Shown here piece by piece: positions 25,754 to 37,700 of a stretch of 64,000 bases of DNA (positions within the stretch are counted from its first letter, which is position 1; each line of letters begins with the position of its first letter). The stretch is from Lagopus muta (Eukaryota; Chordata; Aves; Galliformes; Phasianidae): assembly GCF_023343835.1 (NCBI RefSeq), contig NC_064472.1:12453469-12517468 (forward strand), written 5' to 3'. Below the pieces are notes generated by a model. That model was not told where the DNA came from. It did not search any database and saw nothing but the letters and a program-made list of their open reading frames with translations. Both the position numbers and the translations under genes were made by a program.

Positions 25754-28700
25754 CTATAAATTAAAATAAAATTAAACAAAAAACACCCCAGAAATTACTG
25801 TGTTAAATCTATGACAAATAAGTGATGTCAAATACTACCCCTTTTCATCATAAAATATCTCTGAACATGAATGATTAGAGACATTCACTCTGATCTGTAT
25901 CTTAGAAACGTTTATGCCCATATCTAATCTGTGGGATTACATGCAAGCCTGAAGTTATGTATTTACAGAGCAGAACCTGAAATCTTGACTGTTAAAAGAG
26001 TGGTATCTGCATTTAAATACTGCACTAACTTCTGCTAGACAAAACAGGATTCAGAGCCATCTTTCAAACAGTATGTTTGGTTTTAAACTTTATCTGCAAA
26101 AATACCATACTTTACTCTCTGCTTACTTGCAGTCAAAAAAATTTTGCTAAAAACATTATTACCACATGTATGGAACAAAAGCAAGTTGCACTGTGAAGTA
26201 AGTGGTGAGAAATGCTTTCTTTATGCTGGCAGTTACTGCATTCTACTCAATCAGATTCTCTATACTACTATCACATTATAAAATTCTGCATCAGAAATTA
26301 CTACTTCACACACCATACTTAAAACAGGAAATACACTGTACATAGAGGAACAGTTGTACAATAAAGGAACAGAAGCTTTCCTTTTCCATTTGCAGGTAAA
26401 ACCTAGAATAGCTTTAAAAATAACAGGTTAAGAGATACTAATTATGAAAGTTACCAGGAAGTAATCTGAAAACATCGTTGTAGGATTATTTAGAAGTTAA
26501 AAAAAAAACAACAAACAAAAAGAAGATGGTGTAAAATGATACAGCAGAAACTGGTTAGCAGAAAAAGATCAGTGATTGCCTCTCACCTTGCCTATATTGC
26601 GCACAAACATTAGCAAGGTCTACTTGATTGCTGATCTTTTGGTATTCTTTCAGTGACTCTCTTAGCATTTTCTCTTTTTCCAGTTTGTTTTGAGCCTGCC
26701 GAGACCGCTGAAGTAATTCATTTGCCTATACACCAATGAGGGAAAATGGAGACTATTCACGTAACTGAGTTAGTGAGCTACTATGACAAGACTCAAAGCT
26801 GAAGGAGTTCTTCAAGATAATAATCCTTTTACAAATTGCACAGAACTAGGTAAAAGACTATGCGAGGAAAGGCTGGAATAAGATATATATTACAAACATC
26901 ACAAAGACGTATGCATCACATTGGAGCTAGAGACCCTATGAAGACTACAAATAACTGCAAGAACTTCAAACCAGAATTCACATAAATTTCAGCACTGATC
27001 AACAAGACATTAGTTCTTATGCTGTTGAAATCACTTGAGTGCAAGGTATTCACAAGATGCCCGAGTTATCTGATCTGAATCACAGGACCGTGGAACGGTT
27101 AGGCCTGGAAGGGATCTTAGAGATCATCTAGTTCCAGCCCCTCTGCCATGAGAGGGTAAGAATTTCTCCATAATGTCTAATCTAAATCTATCCTTTTTTA
27201 GCTTAAGATCATTATACCTAGTCCTGTTGCTATAATAAAGTCTCTACACATCTTTCTTGAAGACCCTCTTTAAGTACCGGAAGGCTGCTCTAAAATCTCT
27301 CTCCTGCTGCTCTACTCCTGGGAGTAGTGTGTTCTGAGGACTCATGAGATGCAGGAACACTTCCATCGACTTGCTAGCCATACCTTTTTTAATGTGTCCC
27401 AGGATGCAATTGGCTTTCCAGGCTGCAACTGTGTGTTACCAGCTCCTGTCAAGGCATCCATCCACCAGTATCCTCCCAAAATCTTCTCCACAGGTCTGTT
27501 CTCTATCCACTCATTGCCCAGCCCATATCTGTACTTGGGATTTCCTTAACCCAGGTGCAGGACCTTGCACATGGCCTTGCTGAGGTTCGCACAGGCTCGT
27601 GTCTGGATGGAATCCCTTACCTCCAGTGTATCAACCACCCCACCCAGCTAAGAGTCACTGGTAAACTTGCTGAAGATGCACTTGTGCTCTAATACACTCT
27701 AATAATGTGTTTAGGCGCTGCAAAATCTCTAAGTGGGCTTACCTTGGAACAGACAGCATCATCAGTACTGTAGAGAAGGGGACAGATGTCTTGCAAATGG
27801 GCGCTTATGCCATCAACAGCGGCATTATCTCTGATGTAACAGTTTATAAGAGAAGCAATGAGTGCTCCAGTCAACTCTTTGTCTCTAATTACCAAGTCTT
27901 TGAAAGCAGTCATCTTTAGATGTTCTTGAAGTTCCTGTAGACAGACAGCATTTCATTATTTGACCAATACCTTCATGTTGTTTGGAATGCAAAAAATGTT
28001 ACAGCAAACAATTTCCACTTAAGTAAACATAGTGAGTGAAGCGCATTACATTATCTTAAACAAAGCATATATAGCAAGGTGGAGAGCTAGAGAAAGCTCT
28101 ATCAATGAAGACACTAGATTATTGGATGAGAAAGGACAGTGAAAACTTTGTATGACTTCCTCTAGTCTACACAATGTGCCATATCTATTTCAGTTCTTTG
28201 TAAGAAAGTTATTAACTGTTCTCCTACTTCACAGGGCACTATAAGAACACTATAAAACAAGAATATCAGTTTTTAATAACAGAAATATCTGAGTATATTC
28301 ACAAATGAATGTGATGATGCAGCATGAGATGGAATTTTTTGAAACAGTATAAAATCTAGACTATGACTTTTCATACTAAGTTATAGTTTATTCATTTTGT
28401 AAAAATTATTAGGAATATTTGCTTAAGTAGAGCAAGCTAGCTGCCACTAGTGTCTACTGATGATCACTTAGAACACTAGAATACTATTACAAAAACTCTA
28501 AAACTACTGCAGACAGTGGAAAAGATTTTATTTGTCAAGCAACTAGTTCCTTGTCCAAGATAAGAGAAAAGCTGCCTGTGCTAGAAATTGTGCTACCTCC
28601 CAAAGACAGCAGTAAGAACAGCTTCAACATTTGTGCATTCATAAAGTTCAAAAATTGTTCTTTTTAGTGATAAAGAATACAACTTGAAGTAATCAATTCT

Positions 28701-31700
28701 TCTATGACTTGCTAGGACAGAATGCCTAATATTAAAATAATTAATTTCATTAAGAACTAGATGCAAATTCAACAATAGCACACCAGAAGAACCAATATTC
28801 TGTAAGTTGCCTTTCTTGCAAACGGTGTATGGGAACTGTTCAGTCATGGCCTGAACCACCGATTGAGCTCTTGGGGAAAGGACCTGATCAACACTGGGGG
28901 CACAGGTGAAGGCAATTCAGCTGTGTGACAGAAGGGGTGAAGACTGGCTGCGCCTCTCTAGAGCTCATTTAAGTGCTGACTGACACAGGGGAAGGATCTC
29001 TTTCTAGAGACCCCTCCTTGGTGAAGCTTTCCTCTGTGAACCTAGAATCTTCTGATATGGGTGAGTAATCTGCACCCTCAGTAAGTCTGCAGATGACACC
29101 AAGCTGGGAGGTGGTGTCGATCTGCCTGAGGGTAGAGAGGCCCTTCAGAGGGATCTAGATAAGCTGGACCACTGGGCTGAGGTGAATGGGATGAGGTTCA
29201 ACAAGGCCAAGTGCCGGGTCCTGCACTTTGGCCACAATAACCCCATGCAGTGTTATAGGCTTGGGGATAAGTGGCTGGATGAGTGTGAAGAAGAGAAGGA
29301 CCTGGGGGTGTTGGTTGATGCTCGGCTGAACATGAGCCGACAGTGTGCTCAGGTGGCCAAGAGGGCCAACAGCATTCTGGCCTGCATTAGAAATAGTGTG
29401 GCCAGCAGGAGCAGGGAGGTGATCATCCCCCTCTACTCAGCACTGGTGAGGCCACACTTTGAGTATTGTGTTCAGTTTTGGGCTCCTCACTACAGGAAAG
29501 ACATTGAGACCCTGGAGCGTGTCCAGAGAAGGGCAACGAAACTGGTGAGGGGTCTGGAGCAGAAGTCTTATGAGGAGCAGCTGAGGGAGCTGGGATTGTT
29601 CAGTCTAGAGAAGAGGAGGATCAGGGGAGACCTTAGGGAGACCTTACTGCACTCTACAACTTCCTGAAGGGAGGCTGTAGTGAAGCAGGACTTGGCCTCT
29701 TCTCCCAGGCAACAAACAGGACCTGAGAAAATGGCCACAAGTTGTACCAGAGGAAGTTTAGGTTGGACATGAGGAAAAATTTTTTCTCTCAGAGAGTGGC
29801 CAGGCACTGGAATGGCTGCCCAGGGAGGTGGTGGGATCGCTGTCCCTGGCAGTGTTCAAGAGGTGCCTGGATGAGGAACTACAAGATATGGTTTAGTTTG
29901 TGGTAGCAATGGTAATGGGAGGATGGTTGGACTAGATGATCTTGTAGGTCATTTCCAACCTTGTGATTCTATGATCTATGATCTTTTTCTCTTCTGTTAT
30001 AGCACCTTTCTATCGTGTCAGTCCTTCCATCATCACACCTTTGTTGTAATGCCTTTCCCATTGTACTAATTTGTCCAACTGCTATACAAGGAGAGACTGA
30101 AAAAAACTGAGTTTGTTCAGCCAGGACAGAAGTGTTAGGTTGGGTAGTGTGTGATCTTACTAATATTTACAAACAATTGGTGGGAGGGTGTCAAGGACAC
30201 AGAACTAGACTTTTGTCAGTGGTGCTCAGCAAGATGCAATGCCAAATGTCAAAACACTAGAAATTAAAACTATTTTTTCCTTTTTTTTTTTTCAAGGATG
30301 GTTTAACACTGGAACAGGTTGCCCAGAGAAGTTGCAGAATTTCCATCCTTGTAGATATCCAAAATCTGACTAGACATGATCCTGGACAACCTGGTCTAAA
30401 GTAGACCCTGCTCAGAGCAGGAGAAGGCAGGTATTTCCAGTGGTTTCTTCCTCCTTCAGCTGTTCTGTGATAGATTCTAGACCTCTGCTTAGGTAGAAGT
30501 GCAGTATGAAGCCTCTACAACACTACTGCTCTACACTAATCTTCACTAGTCTCTCCAAAGTCTACTAACAGTAATGCAAAGAGTTAATTCCTCTAGGTTA
30601 GAGAACATTAGCCTATTTCTTTCACTGCACATCTTCCACAATGTGTTCAAAGAGAAAACTTTTAAAAACTATAAATTTAGAGCAATATTATAATTTATGA
30701 AACAGAGTAATTGTTAACTCTCAACAAAAGTAAAACTGAATCTACTGCTAGCGATGCTTCCAATTTGCTAAAATTGGGTGATGAGATCAGAACTGAATGG
30801 CTGTCTCCTAAAAATAAACAGTAGCAAACTGAATGAAGATCTATATTCAATTTAAAATTCGTAATCTGCCTCTTAACAAGTTAAAGCAATGCACTTTTGG
30901 AAATACCTAAGCAGCAGCAAGAAATTCAATTTAAATTTAATTTAAATATTAATTTCTTATTAAATATGAACAAATTAAAATCAGATGATTCCGGTCATAC
31001 CTTCTGAAGCTCACCTACAACAACACTGAATTGGTGCTCACAAAGCAACTTCCACAAAGCCAATGCCTGACAGGTTTTGCGAACGAGCTGCTGGATGCCT
31101 TGAAGTGAAGTCTTCTCGGTTAACTGTGCCTCAGCTGAAAAAGCAAAGAGACTGACAGTAAGTAACTGTGCTGTTCATACTTTGAGTCAGTATGTTGATT
31201 TTTTGAGGTTTTAGAATACGTCTCCTTACATTTCCAAGTTTTTCGTCTCTGTTCTTGATTATGGCTCTCCATTTCTTTGGAGGAAAGTGCCATGAAAAAA
31301 TTTCCCTCCTAAAAATACTACCTGTAAACATTTATTTCAAATTATCAATGCAGGAATGTTTTTTTCTGATAAAAGTACGGTTTCATGTGAGTGGATTTCC
31401 AAAATCAGTCTCAAGTTTTAACTTGGTTTTTCACAAGTGTAATTTTATATGTATTGGATATGAACACACATTTTCTTCCTGCTTGATTGCTTGTGTTCAC
31501 TTTTAGAACAACTATAGTTAAATCATCAGTCAACACTGTACACTGTCTTTAAAGAAAAGGTTTCAAAGAAACTGCTACGTGAAGAACAAGAAATGTTTGA
31601 ATTTGCTAAGATGTATTATAGTTGAATATAGTGGGCATACTTGTTACTTGACTGGACAACTGTAACACTTCACGTCTTTTCTTGTGAGCGCTTACATTTC

Positions 31701-34700
31701 AGACATAAAGCAGAAATAATTATATTATCAAGCTATCCAAAATTACATATCAACTTTGGAATGTGTAAAAATCAAAATAAATGATTAAGTGTCTAAAAAT
31801 TCTGTTTGCTGCCTTTTTTTTTTTTTAAACGTTACATTTACACTGTTTGAAGTGAGCAGTGAAAACAAAAGCCAGCAGAACTAAAAAACCAGAATCATAC
31901 TCACATGGACCACATCCATGTTTAAGTTTGCATACATGTCTACAAGTACTGAGCAAAAACTACATTGTCATGTGACAGGACTGATTCCACTAAACAAAGT
32001 TTTGAGGAGGTTTCAGTGATTGGAACTTTGGGAACCTGCATCACAGTGCTTATTTTATCAGCCCTCTCACACATGAATTGGTTAAAAAGTGAAAATATAA
32101 TGGGCATGCCAGAACTAAGTACTGAAATGAAGAGATGATACATGGAGAACATTAGAATAAAAAAAAGACAAGGGAGTGTAAAAAGAAACATCTAGTTTTC
32201 TATTTGAATGTATGATGATTTGAATGTACAAAATAGGAGAAGGAGGATGTGTCTTTACAGAATTGTGACTTCACCGTATAAAAGAAGTGCTTTTGTGTTC
32301 AGCCACTTATACTTTAGCTTATTAAACTGAGATATACAGTTTCTCTTTTGCAGTGGCTCAGAACCACTAGATATTTCTGCGCAGAAATCTGGATTCTCTT
32401 AATACAGAGATGACTTTTATCAACTGCTTTCACAAATTGCAATTGTAAAACTTCCAGTATTTCAGTAAAATGAAAGGCAACACCAGAAGTGAAGAGAGCA
32501 GCTTCTTGCCATTGTTAGTTTAGACTGTCTTTTCATTTTGGAGCACTGGTTCTGATGGAACAATATGATATTGTATGAAAGAAAAAGCAAGGTGTTCCAG
32601 GTAGAAGTACTTGAAGATGCAGATGCACTACTCTATAATATCTTCCATTCAAAAGTAATTGCATACCATGATACTTTCGCTGGAGTTCTTGTTGCACTTG
32701 CTGAGAACTTCCACCATCAGGCCTCATGAAACCCAGGAGCCTCTGTTGCAGATTAGCAGGTGTACTGAAACTGCAATTGCAAAATAAAAGGAAATGTTAT
32801 TATTACTACAAATACAGAATATTTTAAAGATGAAATCTAACATCTTGTTGTTAGCATCCAAATGCAATGAACGGAAATGCAAGGGATAATTTTTCAAGAG
32901 CTGGACACTGAACATCACTAGTGAATTTAACGCAGTGAACAATACCTTGGGTTTCCGAGGGCTCCAACTGTAGCAAACTGAGAATTTCTATCTAGAAATT
33001 CTTGTAAACCTTTGAGTTCTTGTAGCACACATTCCAGCACATGGGATGGAACACTGCTTTCTATCTGCAATAGAAAGCAAATTTCTTTACAGAAGGGTTT
33101 AGACTTTCCAAACCTTTTTTCAGAAGTCTACATTTTCAAACTAAAGCCACTAGAAAGACAGATGAAAGACTGTCCAACAAATAAATAGCACACTAATAAC
33201 ATTATCACTACAATGCCATTGTCTATAACAGACTCAAAGGGAAGGGCTGACATATGAAGAAAGAATAGTCTCCGAAGAAATTCAAAGAAAGTGGTGTCTA
33301 ATATTGTATCTGATAATCAAATCAGCCATGTTTTATTATTTTCAAATCTGAACTGGAATGATTGAGCAGCACTAACACATAGACTGTAATTGCTGTGGTC
33401 TTCCTGAGTCTCTCAGTTGCCTCAAAACTGGAGAAGTTTATGAAGCAATTAATAGTGTATTGCTGAAATTACTCAGTGTAAGACTGTATTAACATCCAAA
33501 GTCAGAAAACAGCTTGATGCTTAGATTATGAAGGAAAAGTGAAATGTAAAGATGTTAATGATGAAGGTGTTGGAAGACTGTTCTATGTTCTTATGTAACT
33601 GCAGTGTTTTTCCTAACCAGCCAAAGCATTTTATTCTTAGGCTTTGACTGCATAGGATATGCAGAAATGAAAGAAAGAAATTCACTGAATAGAAAAGGAA
33701 CTGGCCACTGTCAATTGGTAAGAGGCAACACTCCAAATAGTAACTTACAAAGATTTTAATAAAGCCTACAATTACTCCACAGTTGAACACTCAAGTACAA
33801 TTTAAAAAAAAACAAAACAAAACACATCAAAATGACAGCTATCATTTTTAACTTATCTGTTTATAATTTGGGAACATAAATATAAAGGGCTGGAGAGATA
33901 TACCACAATAATCTTTTAAAAATACAACATTATCTTTTACATACTGCAACAACTTCTCGATTGCCACTTTTGAAAATTTTCTCCACTACTATACTGCCAT
34001 CCCAGATATTTCTGCAATAGAAAAGAGAATTGGATTAAAAACTACAAGCACCACAAGCTTGCATACTTGCTAAATATGTCTTAAAAAAAATACCATTACC
34101 TTTTACTTCAAAGTCTAACTTAAAAATCTAGATAAAAAGTTAGCGTTCAAAAGAAATGTTAGAATTGCATATTTATGCACAGCACAGGTATAGACAATCA
34201 ACAAAAGTTTTAAATATTTAATCAGATAAGGTTTGATGCTCTCAAATAATTTATATATGGGCTAATACTATTCTCTGGAAATATATAGGCAGACAACCAC
34301 AGAGAGAGATATGAACCAACATATGAAGAATTCTACCCTTGCTGGGGGTGTTCACTAACACACAACCCATTATTAAAGTAATACAACCTTCTTCAAAAAG
34401 TTCATAAGGTTGAAAAGTAAAACAGAAATTTCCAGAGCTATGCATATCGCACTCAATATCCAAAAAACTTTCCCATCCTATCCATTCACTGAATGTAGAA
34501 CTATCAGTACAACTGTAAAGAGAGTCTATTGCATCAACAGGTGCTTAAAATATGGAAGAGAAATGTACTTTAATAGTCTCATTCTTACATCCTATTAAGA
34601 ATGAATTGATTTAATCACCTACAAGCATTAGGGGATGGGAAAATTAAGTGAATTGAGTGATTATTTCACATGAACACCTTACCCTATAATCCGAGCAAAG

Positions 34701-37700
34701 TATATGCAGATGCCATTGTGTCTTCCAGAAAATACAATCTCTGGACCCATCATACCACTGCTAATGGATGTACCAGGGTGAGATACAGAATTCCCAGGAG
34801 GGAATATGGGAGTTGACGCACTAGTAGACTGTAAACCTAGGATAAAGGTATGCAAAGGTTACTGATTATTCTGTGTACAATAACAGAAGTGAAGTTGAAA
34901 AAAATTCTCATTTCCTTCAGCAAAGGAAAAGTAATGGTTACCTGCCCCAGGTGTTGTCAATAAGCTAGGACTAGGATATGGACTATCAACAGTAAATGGG
35001 GAAACTAAAAAGGAAAAACAAAAGAGAAATCTAAGTTTTTTTTGAGAAAAAAAAAAAACACAAAACAAAACAACAAAACACAACCCAAAAAAATACTATG
35101 TTAAGTTGTCAAAACATAATAGTAAACACAGACTTTCAGGACCCTTCTGCAAATCCATTCCAACAGCTTTTATTTAACTACATACAGAACAGCACTAATT
35201 TATGCTGAAACCAGCACTCCTTATACGAGCCAAATAGATACGAGTCTTTCAATAGCTGTTTATAAGCATTTTTGTTTTCAGTATTCACAAAGCATTTGCT
35301 GCACACAGTCTGTTTCCTGAATATTAATACTGTTCACAGGCTTTTTCTTGTTTTTCATCTTCTGACTGCCCCTATTCCTGATACAGGCACCCACTCTGAA
35401 AGCACTCACTTTGTGTCACTTAGACCTTTGCAATGAACATCAATTTTACTTTTGAAGCACACATCTGGGAAGACACTTTTTATTACTCTTAATTCTTACA
35501 TATGGTAGTTGAACACACCGGCAGCAGTATTACTTGGGATGTTCAGTTTAAGATTGTTTTTCCCTAAGTGAGTCTAAGAGGTCTCAGATTCAACTAAGCA
35601 TACTCAAGTCTTCTGCAAATTAGTACCTAAGTGTCATAGAATATGATGAACAAATGTCATCAGCTATAAGTATATCCATGCTTCATCAGCATGTGATGAT
35701 AAAACAAGGAAAGGATATGAAATCTGGCACCTTGAAAAGCTGGCATGGAAGAATCAGTCCTTCTTGTCTTGTTCACTACAATTCTCTCAGCTTTGCAACA
35801 CACTACAGCACAAAGTTCTTCACTAACAAATCCCGTTTCATTTTGAAAACACATTCTCCTTTGCACCAAACAAGGCACAGCTGGCAGAACAGACGCATGC
35901 AACTCAATGACTGGACTTTCAACAGTAAGAACACAAGGGGCCTCAAAGAACTGAGAATTATTCCAAGGCAGTTTCACATACACAGTTTCTAGATGTTTCA
36001 AAAACATTCTATCAGCACAGCTCCATGAGTCATTGGCAGAATCTTTATTTCACATGACAATTCTCTACCCTTGGAACAAACAGAGTAAGCAGTAGCAGAA
36101 GAACCGTATCATATCCCCCATGAACCAATCACCTAAGTAAAATAAAAATGCACTTTGACAATATGTTTCCTGACTGCAAAAAATTAAAAACTTTTTTTTT
36201 TTTTTTTAAACCAACAGAACAGTGAATATTCAGACTTAGGAAGAATAGATTTATTTCTTGAAAGAGTAAACTTCAGCAAACAAAGAACTTTCCAGCATTT
36301 CTCCGACACCTTCCTTCCCTCTCCATCTGCTCCTAGCACCTGTTCTTTCCACACTTGCTGTCCTTTTAAACTCCTGCTCCTGCTTACACTGCTACTATTC
36401 CACACCATCAGGCTTAGGAAGTGACGTCACTGATGCATGATAAATAGCCAGTATTCTTACTAATAAGAATTCTGAAAGTGGAGAAACTGTTTCATAATGT
36501 AAGAAGATACTCTGCTATGAAATAAACAACTGATCTTCAACACAGGAACATGTAAGAAGACAAAACAACATATTTAAAGGAAAAAATAAGACCTACCTAA
36601 GATCACAGAATGCTTGCTACTCACCAGAAGGAATGGGAGAACACAAAATAGGTCCAACATTGCTTGGAGGAGGAATTGCTGATGGAAATCTCATTTGTGC
36701 CTCTCCACCATACCTAAAATTCATGTGCACAAAAGAAGTTTTCTCTCACTTTTATACATAGCCTGTTTAATTTTCATATATTGGAGAACTAGCTGCAAGT
36801 TAGTGGTTCTTTTAAAACAAACTACAAAATACCAGCATAACTCTAAACAGTTATACTCATTTTGATACATGAAAATAAAATTAACTGAATGCACATTATA
36901 TGAAAAGCATTAGTGTACATAACTTCATAGTTAATGGACAATTAAGTTATTTCTGCTTTGCTATCTTTTTAAGGTTTTGCTTGTATGTAGAAATAGAAAG
37001 GAAACAGCTGAGGTGACTCAAGCTCATTCTTCTACAGTCCACAAGTCATTTCTATTCATCTCACTTCAATTAAAAATTACTTGAGTATTGTATGGCCTCG
37101 AAACAGCTGGATCATCCCTCTGCTAACTAATGATACCTCCTTAAATTAAAGTGAATCTTCATTTAACAGCGCTAGCCTTCCTTCAGCACTAGAAACTTTG
37201 CAATTGAAGTATCTACCTGACAACACAAAGCCAGAAGAAGTAACTACAAGAGCACAGTCCTAATTCTTGGATCCTTCATACATTTCTCAGGATACAATGT
37301 ACTTGTAGATGTAATCTTCAGTATACTTGCAATATACTTGTAATCTTCAACAAACTTGCAATATCTTGCAAGCAACCTGATCAGATGTTTTTCCTGATTT
37401 TGTACTCAGAAAAGAAAACACAGCTACACAAGAATGAAGGCATATATGTTATCAAAACACACAAAGGATGAAAATACTTAAATGCTAGTGGGAGAATATT
37501 CAGCACAAAACCATTAACTCTAAGTTAATCCTCAAGGAGACAAAGCACTTCAAAAGGTTATTCAAAAGAACAGCCTAGAAATATGTACTTTTAGGAGCAC
37601 TGCATAGTAAGCGCCAAGATATGTAAGAGATGTTGTATGACAATACTTCACCATACTTTTCTCCATTACAAAATTACAAACTGCTTGATTTTCTATCAAT

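Noticed and set aside
35654-36007. Overlapping 112- and 115-codon ORFs on opposite strands
   Set aside because: No recognisable protein, no splice context, inside an intron; chance ORFs.
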